NCBI GenBank assembly: GCA_023390115.1
Contig: JAEWDM010000005.1
Location: 58,102-122,101, forward strand
DNA: 64,000 bases
From: Bacillota bacterium
GTDB lineage: Bacteria; Bacillota; Clostridia; Acetivibrionales; DSM-27016
Direction of reading: 5' to 3'
The first letter of the stretch is position 1. Every line of letters begins with the position of its first letter. Of this stretch, positions 53,595 to 62,648 are shown in pieces. A model generated the notes under the pieces. It saw nothing but the letters and a program-made list of their open reading frames with translations. It had not been told where the DNA came from and made no database searches. A program made the position numbers and the translations under genes.

Positions 53595-53790
53595 ATATTA
53601 TATACATCTTCGTAATTTTTTATAGTATTTTGAACAGTAATTCTACAAATGTGTATTTGAAGCATATATTTATATAGAGGCATTTATTCTATGCTTATAC
53701 ATTTTTATCCTCTTTATTGAGAAGCATATTACTGTGAGGATTTAATTTATTTTATTTTTGCGGCCCGAATATAGAAATGGGGGTATTATT

Positions 53791-54069
53791 TTGGCGGAAT
53801 TAAGAAAAATAATTATCAGCCTTCCTGATAATTTACTGAAGGAAGTAGATTGCATAGTGTCTGAAGCAAAGAGCAACAGGAGCGAATTTGTTCGGGAAGC
53901 AATGAAACTGTATATCAAAGAAATAAAGAAGATAGAGATGAGGGATAGGATGAAAAGAGGCTATCAGGAGATGGCTGAAATAAACATCAGACTAGCCGAA
54001 ATGTGCATTGAAGCAGATAATGATCAGCAAAGAAAATATGAAGAAAGGCTTGGGGAGTTGGATAGATAG
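53791..54069 (+). CDS. MazE/EndoAI-like antitoxin (ribbon-helix-helix)
   Basis: A 92-residue protein with an N-terminal ribbon-helix-helix DNA-binding part (LRKIIISLPDNLLKEVD, then SNRSEFVREAMKLYI) and a charged C-terminal helix that would wrap the toxin. The TTG at 53791 follows GGGGG; the frame is open upstream but lacks a start signal. The final TAG overlaps the GTG of the toxin gene. It is expected to bind both the toxin and its own promoter. Confidence 0.85.
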   Translation: MAELRKIIISLPDNLLKEVDCIVSEAKSNRSEFVREAMKLYIKEIKKIEMRDRMKRGYQEMAEINIRLAEMCIEADNDQQRKYEERLGELDR

Positions 54070-54419
54070 TGGTAATAAAACGTGGAGATATTTTTTATGC
54101 AGACTTAAGCCCGGTAGTAGGGTCGGAGCAAGGCGGAATAAGACCGGTTTTAATAGTACAGAATGATACCGGCAACAAATACAGTCCTACAGTTATAGCG
54201 GCTGCAATCACATCACAGATAAATAAAGCTAAGCTGCCTACACATATAGAAATAAGCGCTCAGGAGTATGGGCTTATGAAGGATTCGGTCATACTTTTGG
54301 AACAGATAAGGACTATAGACAAGCAGAGGCTTAGGGAGAGAATAGGACATCTGGACGGAGAGCTTATGGAAAGAATCAATGAGGCGTTGAGTGTGAGCTT
54401 TGGCTTAGAGAGTGTGTAA
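54069..54419 (+). CDS. ndoA: MazF/EndoA (PemK) mRNA interferase toxin
   Basis: A 116-residue endoribonuclease. The family blocks RGDIFYADLSPVVGSEQGG, RPVLIVQND, and EQIRTIDKQRL are present, including the Arg and Thr residues of the active site. It cleaves single-stranded mRNA at short motifs; B. subtilis EndoA cuts at UACAU. The sequence is close to that type by eye. The GTG start overlaps the antitoxin stop, so the pair is translationally coupled. Confidence 0.92.
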   Translation: MVIKRGDIFYADLSPVVGSEQGGIRPVLIVQNDTGNKYSPTVIAAAITSQINKAKLPTHIEISAQEYGLMKDSVILLEQIRTIDKQRLRERIGHLDGELMERINEALSVSFGLESV

Positions 54420-54630
54420 ACAAGCTTTAATGCTATAGATTCAGCCATACCGTTAAAAAATTTTTTAATACATATTGTACAGGCTTCTGTATACTGTAAG
54501 TCAAATTGAAATATAACCGGGGGTCCGTTCTGTGAGGATGCGGCCTCCTTTAAATTTGCGCCAATACTGTAATCAAAACATCATAAAAATCCGAATTATA
54601 TTAATAAAGAATTATTTACTGCATTCGGTT

Positions 54631-54671
54631 GGTGCTCTGCCCGCCGGAGATAAATTCTGTTACAGGGCACC
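54631..54671 (+). promoter_or_regulatory. Hairpin directly before the ribosome binding site of the FAD oxidoreductase gene
   Basis: GGTGCTCTG at 54631-54639 pairs with CAGGGCACC at 54663-54671 with one G-U pair; the GGGAGG ribosome binding site begins two bases later. It could control translation or stabilise the mRNA. It matches no riboswitch class I recognise. The rest of 54420-54630 is AT-rich without features. Confidence 0.45.
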
Positions 54672-54682
54672 AGGGAGGTTTC

Positions 54683-56491
54683 ATGAAGAGGGATTTAATT
54701 GTCAGGCTGTTTGCTCTGGCCGTAATTGCAATACTTTTATACAGATTCGGGATAGTGCCCATAACAAGCGGAGGGACAAGGGATTGGGCAAAGGGGCTTG
54801 TGAGTGATAAGGGAATTTATGATGTTATAGTGGTGGGAGAAGAGCCTGAGGGGATATCTGCCGCAGTAGCTTCTGCAAGAGCGGGTGCAAGAACGCTCCT
54901 GTTAGCTGAGGGGAAGGAGCTGGGGGGAAGCGTTTCAAAAAGCCTTGCCGTTGATATGGAGGCCAGCTATGGGCCTGGGGGTGAAGCCCTGAACAAAGGC
55001 TTCTACGGAGAAATCAGCAGAAGGATAGGGACTCCTTTTGTCATTGACAATTACATCAGAACAGTAGGGGATATTATTAAAAAGCAAAAAAGCCTTGATG
55101 TAATTTATGGTGCCGAGGTTGTGTCCCCGGTATTTGAAGGAATGGCGATAAAGGGAGTAAATGTAAAGCTGATGAACGGTGAGGAAAGGAGCTTCTATGG
55201 AAGACGGTTTATAGACGCAACGGCGGACGGCATACTGCTCAGGATGTGCAGTGTCCCCTGCTTTAAGGGCTCTGAGGACTTAAATATGCCTGACAGCTAT
55301 ATGCCGGTACAGTTCAATTTCATGGTTAGCGGGGTAGAGGCGGAAAGCCTGCCTCGAATACAAAATAAGCTTAATTCTATAGTAAGCGGATACAGGCTGT
55401 CGTATATAGACTCTGATGTTCAGAATATAGCGATAATTTCTCAGGGAAACGGAAGAGCGGTGGTGGAGGGAATACGCATTTTAAATGTTGACGTATCCGA
55501 CCCGAAGGCCCTCAAGGCTGCATACGACGGTGCGGTACTGGAGGCGGTAAGCCTCACACGTTTTTTAAAGGAAGAGGCCCCGGAGCTGAGGGACATGGAG
55601 TTTGAAGCGCCGGCACAGGAGCTCCTTGTAAAGGAAGCGGTGCATTTTATGGGAGAATATGTGCTTGAGGTAAAGGATATTCTGGAAAACAGGAATTTCC
55701 CCAATAAGGGGTTTATTTGCTCAAGACCTGTAGATGCGGGAAAATTCGCAGAAAGAGGCACATACATAGCAGGAAAGCCCGTACAATACTCTGTGCCTTT
55801 GGGAAGTCTTGTTCCGCTGAAGACGGACAATCTTATGATGGTAGGCAGAAAGGCATCCTATTCATCATTGGCTTCCTCCAGTGCAGGAGGCTTTGCGGCT
55901 GGAATCTCGGCGGGGCAGTCGGCGGGAATAGTCTCGGTATATTCAATAATAAATAATTACACTCCCAGAGAGGTGGCAAATGAGAAAGACACTGACAGAG
56001 TCAGGGAGCTTCAGGACATACTTAAAGGAGAAGGCGTATATCTGCCGGACATCAGGGAGGAAAATCCTCTTAAAGCCTCGTGGGCATACCCGTCAATAAT
56101 ACAGCTTGCAAGCCTTGGACTTATCTCGGGTGGAGAGGCAAATAATTACCTGCTGGAAAAGGACTCGACACAAAATGAGCTTGTGACATTGCTGATTAAC
56201 GGCATTTTCAGACTTGCCCCGGACAAGTACTCATTGGATCTTGACTCGCGCTTAAGCCGCTATGCTTCTGAAAATAAGCTAACGGGAGAGATGACGGCAA
56301 CAATACTGCTTTCATTGTATAATGAAACAGCGGAAGGTAGCGGAGCCTATGAGAAGGCGTGCGATAAAGGGTACATAGACAGCTTTATGAGCTCCAAGCT
56401 GTCAGATAAGCAGATCCTTAAAATAGAGGATGTCTTCTACCTTGCGGATTATGCCATAAGGGAATATACCGGCAAGGGAATACTGGACTGA
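54683..56491 (+). CDS. Membrane-anchored FAD-dependent oxidoreductase
   Basis: A 602-residue protein. An N-terminal hydrophobic segment (IVRLFALAVIAILLYRFGI, residues 5-23) anchors or exports it. The FAD domain (DVIVVGEEPEGISAAVASARAGA, about 48-70) belongs to the FAD_oxidored type; the first GxGxxG glycines are replaced (GEEPEG), which is unusual. A tail from about residue 500 (YASENKLTGEMTATILL, ACDKGYIDSFMSSK) looks like SLH-type helices. An extracytoplasmic flavoprotein is plausible. ATG 54683 follows GGGAGG. The substrate is unknown; neighbours give no clear clue. Confidence 0.72.
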   Translation: MKRDLIVRLFALAVIAILLYRFGIVPITSGGTRDWAKGLVSDKGIYDVIVVGEEPEGISAAVASARAGARTLLLAEGKELGGSVSKSLAVDMEASYGPGGEALNKGFYGEISRRIGTPFVIDNYIRTVGDIIKKQKSLDVIYGAEVVSPVFEGMAIKGVNVKLMNGEERSFYGRRFIDATADGILLRMCSVPCFKGSEDLNMPDSYMPVQFNFMVSGVEAESLPRIQNKLNSIVSGYRLSYIDSDVQNIAIISQGNGRAVVEGIRILNVDVSDPKALKAAYDGAVLEAVSLTRFLKEEAPELRDMEFEAPAQELLVKEAVHFMGEYVLEVKDILENRNFPNKGFICSRPVDAGKFAERGTYIAGKPVQYSVPLGSLVPLKTDNLMMVGRKASYSSLASSSAGGFAAGISAGQSAGIVSVYSIINNYTPREVANEKDTDRVRELQDILKGEGVYLPDIREENPLKASWAYPSIIQLASLGLISGGEANNYLLEKDSTQNELVTLLINGIFRLAPDKYSLDLDSRLSRYASENKLTGEMTATILLSLYNETAEGSGAYEKACDKGYIDSFMSSKLSDKQILKIEDVFYLADYAIREYTGKGILD

Positions 56492-56496
56492 TATTT

Positions 56497-57231
56497 TTAG
56501 CCTCCTTTTATTCTTATAGATAACGCAAGTAAAATATATCCGGGGAGCTTAAGCATCCTTTTAAAACGCCAGGGCTCCTTGTAAAGCCTGTAGAGCCATT
56601 CAAGCCCGTTTTTTCTAAAGAACTCGGGTGCAAGGCGTACTGTGCCTGCAAAGACGTCAAGGCTTCCTCCAACTCCTATGCAGACCTTTACCTTAAGCCT
56701 GCTCTTGTTGGAGTAAATCCACTTCTCCTGCTTGGGGGCACCCAGAGCCACCAGCAGAATATCGGTGTTTGAGGAATTTATTTCATTTATTATAGCCTCA
56801 TTATCCTCTTCTGAGAAATATCCGTTTCTGCAGCCTGCAATTTCTATATCAGGGTACTGCTGAAGAATGTTTTTGGCTGCCTGCTCTGCTACTCCGGGCT
56901 TACCCCCGAAAAAGAAATACTTTATTTTGGGATTGGGAGAAATTAAAAAGGAATTTTTTACAAGATCAATACCTGAAACCTTTTCGGGAAGGCTCACTCC
57001 CAGTATTTTTGAAGCCAGAACCACTCCTGCGCCGTCTGCGATGACCATATCCGATCCGTTGAGTATGTTTTTTAAGTCCCGATCGGCATGTGCGTCCATC
57101 ATAATCTCGGCATTAGGAGTGAATATGGTATGAACACCGCCTTCCTCCAAAAAAATCCTTAACTGGCGAAGGGCCTGCTGCATTGTAATGTGATCTACAA
57201 AGACTCCCGTTATATTTGATTTATCCGACAT
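56497..57231 (-). CDS. tagA: WecG/TagA/CpsF family glycosyltransferase
   Basis: A 244-residue transferase of the N-acetylmannosaminyltransferase type. It contains DGAGVVLASKILGVSLPEKV, GIDLV, FFFGGKPGVAEQAA and LVALGAPKQEKW, all family hallmarks. TagA adds ManNAc to undecaprenyl-PP-GlcNAc, the first committed step of wall teichoic acid or related secondary wall polymer. It directly follows the GT4-CsaB fusion gene on the same strand (10 bp), the TagA-CsaB combination that makes the SLH ligand. Confidence 0.9.
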   Translation of the reverse strand: MSDKSNITGVFVDHITMQQALRQLRIFLEEGGVHTIFTPNAEIMMDAHADRDLKNILNGSDMVIADGAGVVLASKILGVSLPEKVSGIDLVKNSFLISPNPKIKYFFFGGKPGVAEQAAKNILQQYPDIEIAGCRNGYFSEEDNEAIINEINSSNTDILLVALGAPKQEKWIYSNKSRLKVKVCIGVGGSLDVFAGTVRLAPEFFRKNGLEWLYRLYKEPWRFKRMLKLPGYILLALSIRIKGG

Positions 57232-57241
57232 AAAAGCCTCC

Positions 57242-59467
57242 TTAGCCTTCCTTTTCCTTTATAAGCTCTACTGCAATCTGAGCATTCTGCAAAGCTTTTT
57301 CCTTTAATTGAGAGGTGATTCTGTTCAATTGATTCCTTATTTTGCTTTTATTGCTCCATACCTTATCTATTATTAGAACCATTTTGTCATAATTTAAGTC
57401 TTCTATGCTGCCGGCGGACGCCTGATGAAAGTATTGAAGAAATGCCTCCACCTTGGGGTCATACACAAGGCCTATAACGGGGATTCCGAGATTTGCCGCA
57501 TATATAAGGGAATGGAGCCTCATTCCTATAAGCATCTCCATCCTGCTGATTATGCCCAATATCTCACTTACCTGGTATTGTGCCGTCAGAATATAGCCCT
57601 TGCCCTTCATAGCCGATATAATACGGCGGATAATTTCAGTGTCGGAGGGCTGCATGGGTATAAACACAGGAATTGCACCATACCTGTCAATAACATAATC
57701 GGCTGCACGCGCTATCACAGTGTGATCGTAAACAGAGTTATTCTCACATGATCTTGCCGAGAAGCCTACAAAGGGGTGTGATAAATCAATTCCTTCCGCA
57801 GACAGAATATCATCCGCATTTTTTGAGCTTATCGGAACTACGGTTAGCGACGGATCGGCGGTAACGAGAATCTTAGGGCTGTTTATACCCAGATTGGAAA
57901 CCTCCCGGCGCGAAAATTCCTCTCTTAAAGTAATTACGTCAACCTGGTTCAGCACTATTCTTGTGAGTCTTCTGTTAAAGCTTTTATTTATGGGCCCTAT
58001 TCCGTTTGCATATACCATAACCCTGGATCCCATTTTCTTGGCAAGCCATGTAGCCCCGAGGTAATATATGAGCGAGCGCGTGCTTGTATCATCCTGCATA
58101 AGATTTCCTCCGCCGTTTATAAACAGCTTGGACCTTCTCATGGCCTTTGTAATGCTTATAATATTAAGCCTGTTAGTGGAATCGACGTTATGGCTTTTCT
58201 TGGTTTCCATAGGATTATGGGACAAAACCATTATTTTGACATCCTTTTTATATATGCGTATGTCATTTATAATTGCCATCAGTATAGCATCGTCACCGCT
58301 GTTTTTAAATCCGTAATAGCCTGAAAGAATTATATCGTATAAATGCCTGCTTGAGCTTCTGGCGAGCAGAGTGTCGTATATTTCAAGCTGGATTTTGCGC
58401 ATGCTGTCCAGGGAATAGCGGAGCTTGGCCTTGGAATACAGCATATCTCCCATTTCAAGCCTTTTGGAGGTATTGTCCGAAAGCTCAATTATATGCCTTC
58501 CCAGACTGTCATGGTCACCGGGAGTGAAGAGGTATCCGTTAATGCCGCTTTCGATTAAGTCGGGTATACCTCCTACATTGGTGCTTATTGTAGCCTTCTT
58601 GAGAAACGCTCCCTCAAGTATTGAATATGGGAAGCCCTCACTCAGTGAGGACAGCACATTTATATCTATCACACTTAAGAACTCAAAAATCTCGCGTACC
58701 CATCCCAGAAAATATACATTATTCTGAAGATTAAGCGAGGCTACCATTTGCTCAAGTGAGCTGCGCTCTTCTCCGTCCCCTCCTATAAGAAATTTTACCG
58801 AGGGGTTTTTGTCTGCTGCAACCCTGGCCGCTTTTATAAATGTTCCTATACCCTTGACCGGAGTGAGTCTGGCCAGAATTCCCACCACTACATCCCCGGG
58901 AGCTAAGGGAATATTATATTTTTGGGCAAATTCCTCTCTGGTCTGAATTTTTACATCCATATTGAAGTCTATGCCGTTAGGTATAGTAAAAAGCTTGTTG
59001 GGCATAAATTTCCTGTCAATGAGCTTTTCTCTCAAGTCGCTTGAAACACATATGTAGTTGTCTATCAGACGAAGTGCAAGTGAATTAATGACGCCGAAGG
59101 AGTATTTCTTAGGCATGCTGTGCATATAATCAAGCCTGTAGTCACTATGAACAGTGGTTACTATGGGACGAGCGGCGAATATTTTGGATATAACCGCAAA
59201 CATATTGGCCTTTGCGCCGTGCGAGTGAATAATATCATAATTTCCCGTGTTTATGATTTTAATCACACGAAGTATATCCAAAATAATATTCCCTGAGTAT
59301 ACCACCTGCGTGTCAATGCCGGCAGCCCTGGCCTCGTCTGCAAAATCACCTGCACGGAGGCTTATAAGCTTTACGTCTATGCTTTTGCCGAGGGTTTTAA
59401 TAAGGGAAACGACATGGGTCTTTGCACCTCCGACATCCCCGCCTCCGGTCAAATGTATAACTTTCAT
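57242..59467 (-). CDS. csaB: Fused GT4 glycosyltransferase and CsaB-type polysaccharide pyruvyl transferase
   Basis: A 741-residue two-domain protein. Residues 1-370 are a GT4 transferase (LTGGGDVGGAKTHVVSLI, GDGEERSSLEQM, SLSEGFPYSILEGAFL). Residues 375-741 are a pyruvyl transferase (DIILSGYYGFKNSGDDAIL, GGGNLMQD, GMRLHSLIYAANLGIPVIGL). CsaB ketal-pyruvylates the secondary cell-wall polymer so that SLH proteins can bind. Fusion puts sugar addition and pyruvylation in one chain; separate genes are the usual textbook arrangement. It is 10 bp from tagA and 12 bp from the epimerase gene. Confidence 0.9.
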   Translation of the reverse strand: MKVIHLTGGGDVGGAKTHVVSLIKTLGKSIDVKLISLRAGDFADEARAAGIDTQVVYSGNIILDILRVIKIINTGNYDIIHSHGAKANMFAVISKIFAARPIVTTVHSDYRLDYMHSMPKKYSFGVINSLALRLIDNYICVSSDLREKLIDRKFMPNKLFTIPNGIDFNMDVKIQTREEFAQKYNIPLAPGDVVVGILARLTPVKGIGTFIKAARVAADKNPSVKFLIGGDGEERSSLEQMVASLNLQNNVYFLGWVREIFEFLSVIDINVLSSLSEGFPYSILEGAFLKKATISTNVGGIPDLIESGINGYLFTPGDHDSLGRHIIELSDNTSKRLEMGDMLYSKAKLRYSLDSMRKIQLEIYDTLLARSSSRHLYDIILSGYYGFKNSGDDAILMAIINDIRIYKKDVKIMVLSHNPMETKKSHNVDSTNRLNIISITKAMRRSKLFINGGGNLMQDDTSTRSLIYYLGATWLAKKMGSRVMVYANGIGPINKSFNRRLTRIVLNQVDVITLREEFSRREVSNLGINSPKILVTADPSLTVVPISSKNADDILSAEGIDLSHPFVGFSARSCENNSVYDHTVIARAADYVIDRYGAIPVFIPMQPSDTEIIRRIISAMKGKGYILTAQYQVSEILGIISRMEMLIGMRLHSLIYAANLGIPVIGLVYDPKVEAFLQYFHQASAGSIEDLNYDKMVLIIDKVWSNKSKIRNQLNRITSQLKEKALQNAQIAVELIKEKEG

Positions 59468-59479
59468 GGAGATCTCCTT

Positions 59480-60427
59480 TTAAACTAAGTCGTTATTTCT
59501 ATACCATGCAATTAATTTTTGAAGCCCGTCGGAAACATTGACCCGTGGCTCATACCCAAGTAATTTTGCGGCTTTTGATATATCAGCCATTGAGTGTTTT
59601 ACATCCCCTGCTCTTGGAGGCTTATAGCCCGGGACAATAGCCGTCCCTAAAATTTTATTCAGTATTTCTACCAATTCATTTAAGGTCATTCTTTGGCCGC
59701 CGCCTATGTTTATTATCTCCGAGGAACCTGTCCATTGACAGGCACAAGCCTTTAGGTTGGCATCCACCACATTGTCTATATATACAAAATCACGGCTTGA
59801 CAGCCCGTCTCCAAAAATAACTGGGGATTTGCCTTTAAGCATCAGAGCCGAGAATATCGAAATAACCCCTGAATAAAATGAACCGGGGTCCTGCTTTGGG
59901 CCAAACACATTAAAATATCTGAGAGACAGCACCTGAAGCCCGTAAACCTTATAAAAGGCCCTTGCATAATATTCCTGTGCAAGCTTGGCCACAGCATAGG
60001 GAGACTCAGGCTCAGGGGGCATGTCCTCTGTCTTGGGAAGAGTGGGATTGTTTCCGTAAGCTGCCGCCGATACCGCCTGTATTATCCTCTTAACGCTTCC
60101 ACAGTCCGCTGCGGCTTTAAAAAGATTCACCGTGGAGGTAACAATACTCTCATTAACCGCGCACGGGTCCTTTACCGACAGCTCAACAGAGGGAAGAGCC
60201 GCATGGTGCAGTATGTAGTCCATGCCCTCGGCTGCCTTGCGCGCTGTCCCGTAATCTGACAAATCCCCGCATATAAACTCTATATCCTCAGCAAAGCCCT
60301 TTATATTTTCAAATCTTCCGGTAGAGAGGTTGTCTAAAATTCTTACACTGTGGCCCTCTTTCAAGAGCCTCTCTGCAATATTTGAGCCTATAAAGCCAGC
60401 CCCGCCCGTTATAAGATATTTATCCAT
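59480..60427 (-). CDS. NAD-dependent sugar-nucleotide epimerase/dehydratase
   Basis: A 315-residue extended SDR. NAD binding is GGAGFIGSNIAERL, the catalytic Tyr-Lys is PESPYAVAKLAQEYY, and VFGPKQDPGSFYSG is typical of UDP-glucose 4-epimerase-like enzymes. It would supply a nucleotide sugar (UDP-Gal, UDP-GalNAc or related) to the wall-polymer pathway encoded downstream. Normal length; specificity cannot be fixed. Confidence 0.88.
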   Translation of the reverse strand: MDKYLITGGAGFIGSNIAERLLKEGHSVRILDNLSTGRFENIKGFAEDIEFICGDLSDYGTARKAAEGMDYILHHAALPSVELSVKDPCAVNESIVTSTVNLFKAAADCGSVKRIIQAVSAAAYGNNPTLPKTEDMPPEPESPYAVAKLAQEYYARAFYKVYGLQVLSLRYFNVFGPKQDPGSFYSGVISIFSALMLKGKSPVIFGDGLSSRDFVYIDNVVDANLKACACQWTGSSEIINIGGGQRMTLNELVEILNKILGTAIVPGYKPPRAGDVKHSMADISKAAKLLGYEPRVNVSDGLQKLIAWYRNNDLV

Positions 60428-60460
60428 TTTTAAGCAGCTCCACTCCTGTTTTAGTATAGT

Positions 60461-61810
60461 TTATTTTATAGCGTTTTGTTTGTCAATAAGGCACAGAACA
60501 TCTATGACATCCCTCCGCCGGAGCCTTGCGGGGTTTACGGCTCCCATACCTGAGTTTTTATTGTCATTCCAGCTCCAGCTTATATTTTTGCCGCTTAATA
60601 CCTTATCCAAAAAGCTTTCAAACTCTTTTGCAGATACCGGTTCCTCAGGATTAAAGCGGTGCCTTGAGTCAAAAAAAGCCTTAAAGCAGGGCTGAAGCAG
60701 TGCCCATTCTGTGCTTCCCTTAACATGTCCGCTGACATTATGCGGAGTGAGCATAATGCCAAGCTCACCCTTTGTCAGTACCCTGTCGGCCTGAAAGGTG
60801 TTGTTCCTGTAGCCTATGCAAAAGCCCCTGCCCGCGAGATATCTGACACTTTCAAAGGCCGGATCACTGTCATCTATATCCTCAAAGGGAGACAATGCAA
60901 TAAGCTCCGATACCGTAAGCACCTTATAGCCTGCCTCCGACAAAAGCTTCAACTGCTTTTCAAGAGAATGGGCAACGGGAGTCTGCTTTGACATATTGCA
61001 GCCGTCCTTGTGAAATATGATCTGCCCGTTTAAGCAGGAGGGATCCTTAAGAAGGGCCTCCTCTAAGGGTCTGACCATGCCATCCACATCCTTTTCGTAG
61101 CTCCCGCAGGTTGCTTTCCAGCCGCCGCCGTCATAGCTTGCGGCAAGGTATTGATACCCCATATGGCTGAAAGCGTCATAGGCGCTGTGACTATCCGGTA
61201 TTTTATCTATGTAGTGCGGTGGCCTTGCGAGCCTTATGGTATAATTCAATTCCTTCAAAACAAGACTGTGAAGCTTCCAGAGATCGTCTATTACCTCCTG
61301 CAGCTTTTTAAAATATTCTCTTTGCCGGTATACCAGCTTCATTGGTCCGAAAAGAATATGCCTGTAGCCGTGATTTGACAATTCGTGTCCCTCGGCTACC
61401 ATCCTTGCCGCAAGGCCTATCTGATTTTTAACTCCTGCAAGCGAGTCCTTTTGGAAGTCAGGATAGTGATCAAAGCGCAGGCCTCCCCATGAAAAGGAAT
61501 TGATATTGCCTCTTTTGTCGGGATAGTTATCCTCTGTTGTACCTATTACATTGAAGGTGGCTTTTGCGTTGTACTTATTCAGTGCGTCCAGAATTACCTC
61601 AGTCAGTTTTCTTTGATCAGTGCCGCTGTCCCATGGGCCCGGAGGAACGGCGCACGGCCCGTCGTCGAAGGTCATAGCGACATGCCGTACGCCTTTTAAG
61701 GGCGCGGTTCTTTCTATCCTTCTTACAGGGCTTAAATGCTGTCCGGCGATGGCCTTTTTACGGATTTTTCTGTAAGAATTTATTTTTCGTGCGGCATCGT
61801 AAATGAACAT
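60461..61810 (-). CDS. NodB-type polysaccharide deacetylase with SLH-like tail, no signal peptide
   Basis: A 449-residue protein. The NodB domain has the metal Asp motif MTFDDGP (about residue 48) and the zinc-binding SNHGYRH. The C-terminal 130 residues contain SLH-like sequence (FESVRYLAGRGFCIGYRNNT, then VLTKGELGIML). The domain would deacetylate an acetylated sugar polymer, yet no signal peptide precedes it (MFIYDAARKINSYRK). Start ATG at 61810 follows GTGGAG and overlaps the PHP stop (TAATG). Either the start lies elsewhere, export is non-classical, or the enzyme acts inside the cell on a precursor. Confidence 0.75.
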   Translation of the reverse strand: MFIYDAARKINSYRKIRKKAIAGQHLSPVRRIERTAPLKGVRHVAMTFDDGPCAVPPGPWDSGTDQRKLTEVILDALNKYNAKATFNVIGTTEDNYPDKRGNINSFSWGGLRFDHYPDFQKDSLAGVKNQIGLAARMVAEGHELSNHGYRHILFGPMKLVYRQREYFKKLQEVIDDLWKLHSLVLKELNYTIRLARPPHYIDKIPDSHSAYDAFSHMGYQYLAASYDGGGWKATCGSYEKDVDGMVRPLEEALLKDPSCLNGQIIFHKDGCNMSKQTPVAHSLEKQLKLLSEAGYKVLTVSELIALSPFEDIDDSDPAFESVRYLAGRGFCIGYRNNTFQADRVLTKGELGIMLTPHNVSGHVKGSTEWALLQPCFKAFFDSRHRFNPEEPVSAKEFESFLDKVLSGKNISWSWNDNKNSGMGAVNPARLRRRDVIDVLCLIDKQNAIK

Positions 61811-62643
61811 TATTCTCCACCTTTCTCGTATTGTAAGCTGGCCCATCCCTCTAAAGGCTTAGCTCCGATTCCCGAAAGCCTTGCACATTCCATTGCCAGG
61901 GAATAGGCCATTTTTATTATGGGCTTACAGGCCTTTGTGTATGATGAGGTTTTAAAGCTTTTGAGTATCTGACTGGCTGGCTGGTATACTCTTGAGGTGG
62001 CCGAGCCCCATACCCTTCCGCTTCCAGACTTTAAGGCGGAGTATATACATGCTTCCCCGCTTATGCTGCTGTTTCCGGAAGAGGGCATGTACTCCCAGAA
62101 GGAACGCCCTATTTCTCCAAGCCAGTGAGCATCGCTTCCTGCACAGAATGCCTTATTGTGTCTGGCGGCCACTTGCTGGGCCTGTAAATTTGCCTGTATA
62201 TTTCTGCACAGCGAAGCCCTGCTGTTATATATCTCCAGGCCATTCACCAGCTTAAGCACCTCCCTGTTGCAAATACAGGGATTTCTGAAGGGGTGGGCAA
62301 TAAATACCAGAGCATCCTGACTGTGAGCGGCCTCCAAAAGCTCCCGCCAGTGAAAGCGCATGTGAGAGTCCCTGGAAAGTCCGCATTTTTCAAGGCCCTG
62401 CTTTAAAAAATATACTAAAAAATGCCCATGATCGGTGGAGTACTCCGCTCCCGGAATAATCATAATATCCGACGGAGAAAGCTCCAAAGCCTCTATGCTT
62501 CCGTCCAGGCAGTTGTGATCGGTTATCGAAATGCCATTTAAGCCTGACCTTCTGGCCTTTTCAATTATATCGGACACCCTGCTCCGGGAATCGGGAGAGT
62601 GCCTTGAGTGAATGTGAAGATCAAATTTCAAAACAGTATACAT
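61810..62643 (-). CDS. PHP-domain phosphoesterase
   Basis: A 277-residue PHP protein. Ligand motifs are KFDLHIHSRHSPDS, ISITDHNCLDG, FIAHPFRNP and AGSDAHWLGEIG. Such proteins hydrolyse phosphate esters (TrpH/YciV-like enzymes act on nucleotide 3',5'-bisphosphates and RNA). It differs from the PHP gene at 18545 in size. It overlaps the deacetylase start by one base and lies five bases after the ATP-grasp gene, so it belongs to the same operon. The ribosome binding site AGGAAGG abuts the ATG, so a start slightly downstream is possible. Confidence 0.8.
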   Translation of the reverse strand: MYTVLKFDLHIHSRHSPDSRSRVSDIIEKARRSGLNGISITDHNCLDGSIEALELSPSDIMIIPGAEYSTDHGHFLVYFLKQGLEKCGLSRDSHMRFHWRELLEAAHSQDALVFIAHPFRNPCICNREVLKLVNGLEIYNSRASLCRNIQANLQAQQVAARHNKAFCAGSDAHWLGEIGRSFWEYMPSSGNSSISGEACIYSALKSGSGRVWGSATSRVYQPASQILKSFKTSSYTKACKPIIKMAYSLAMECARLSGIGAKPLEGWASLQYEKGGE

Positions 62644-62648
62644 CCTTC

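Noticed and set aside
54532..54807. 91-codon open frame before the FAD oxidoreductase
   Set aside because: It overlaps the real gene in another frame and includes the leader hairpin; no ribosome binding site.
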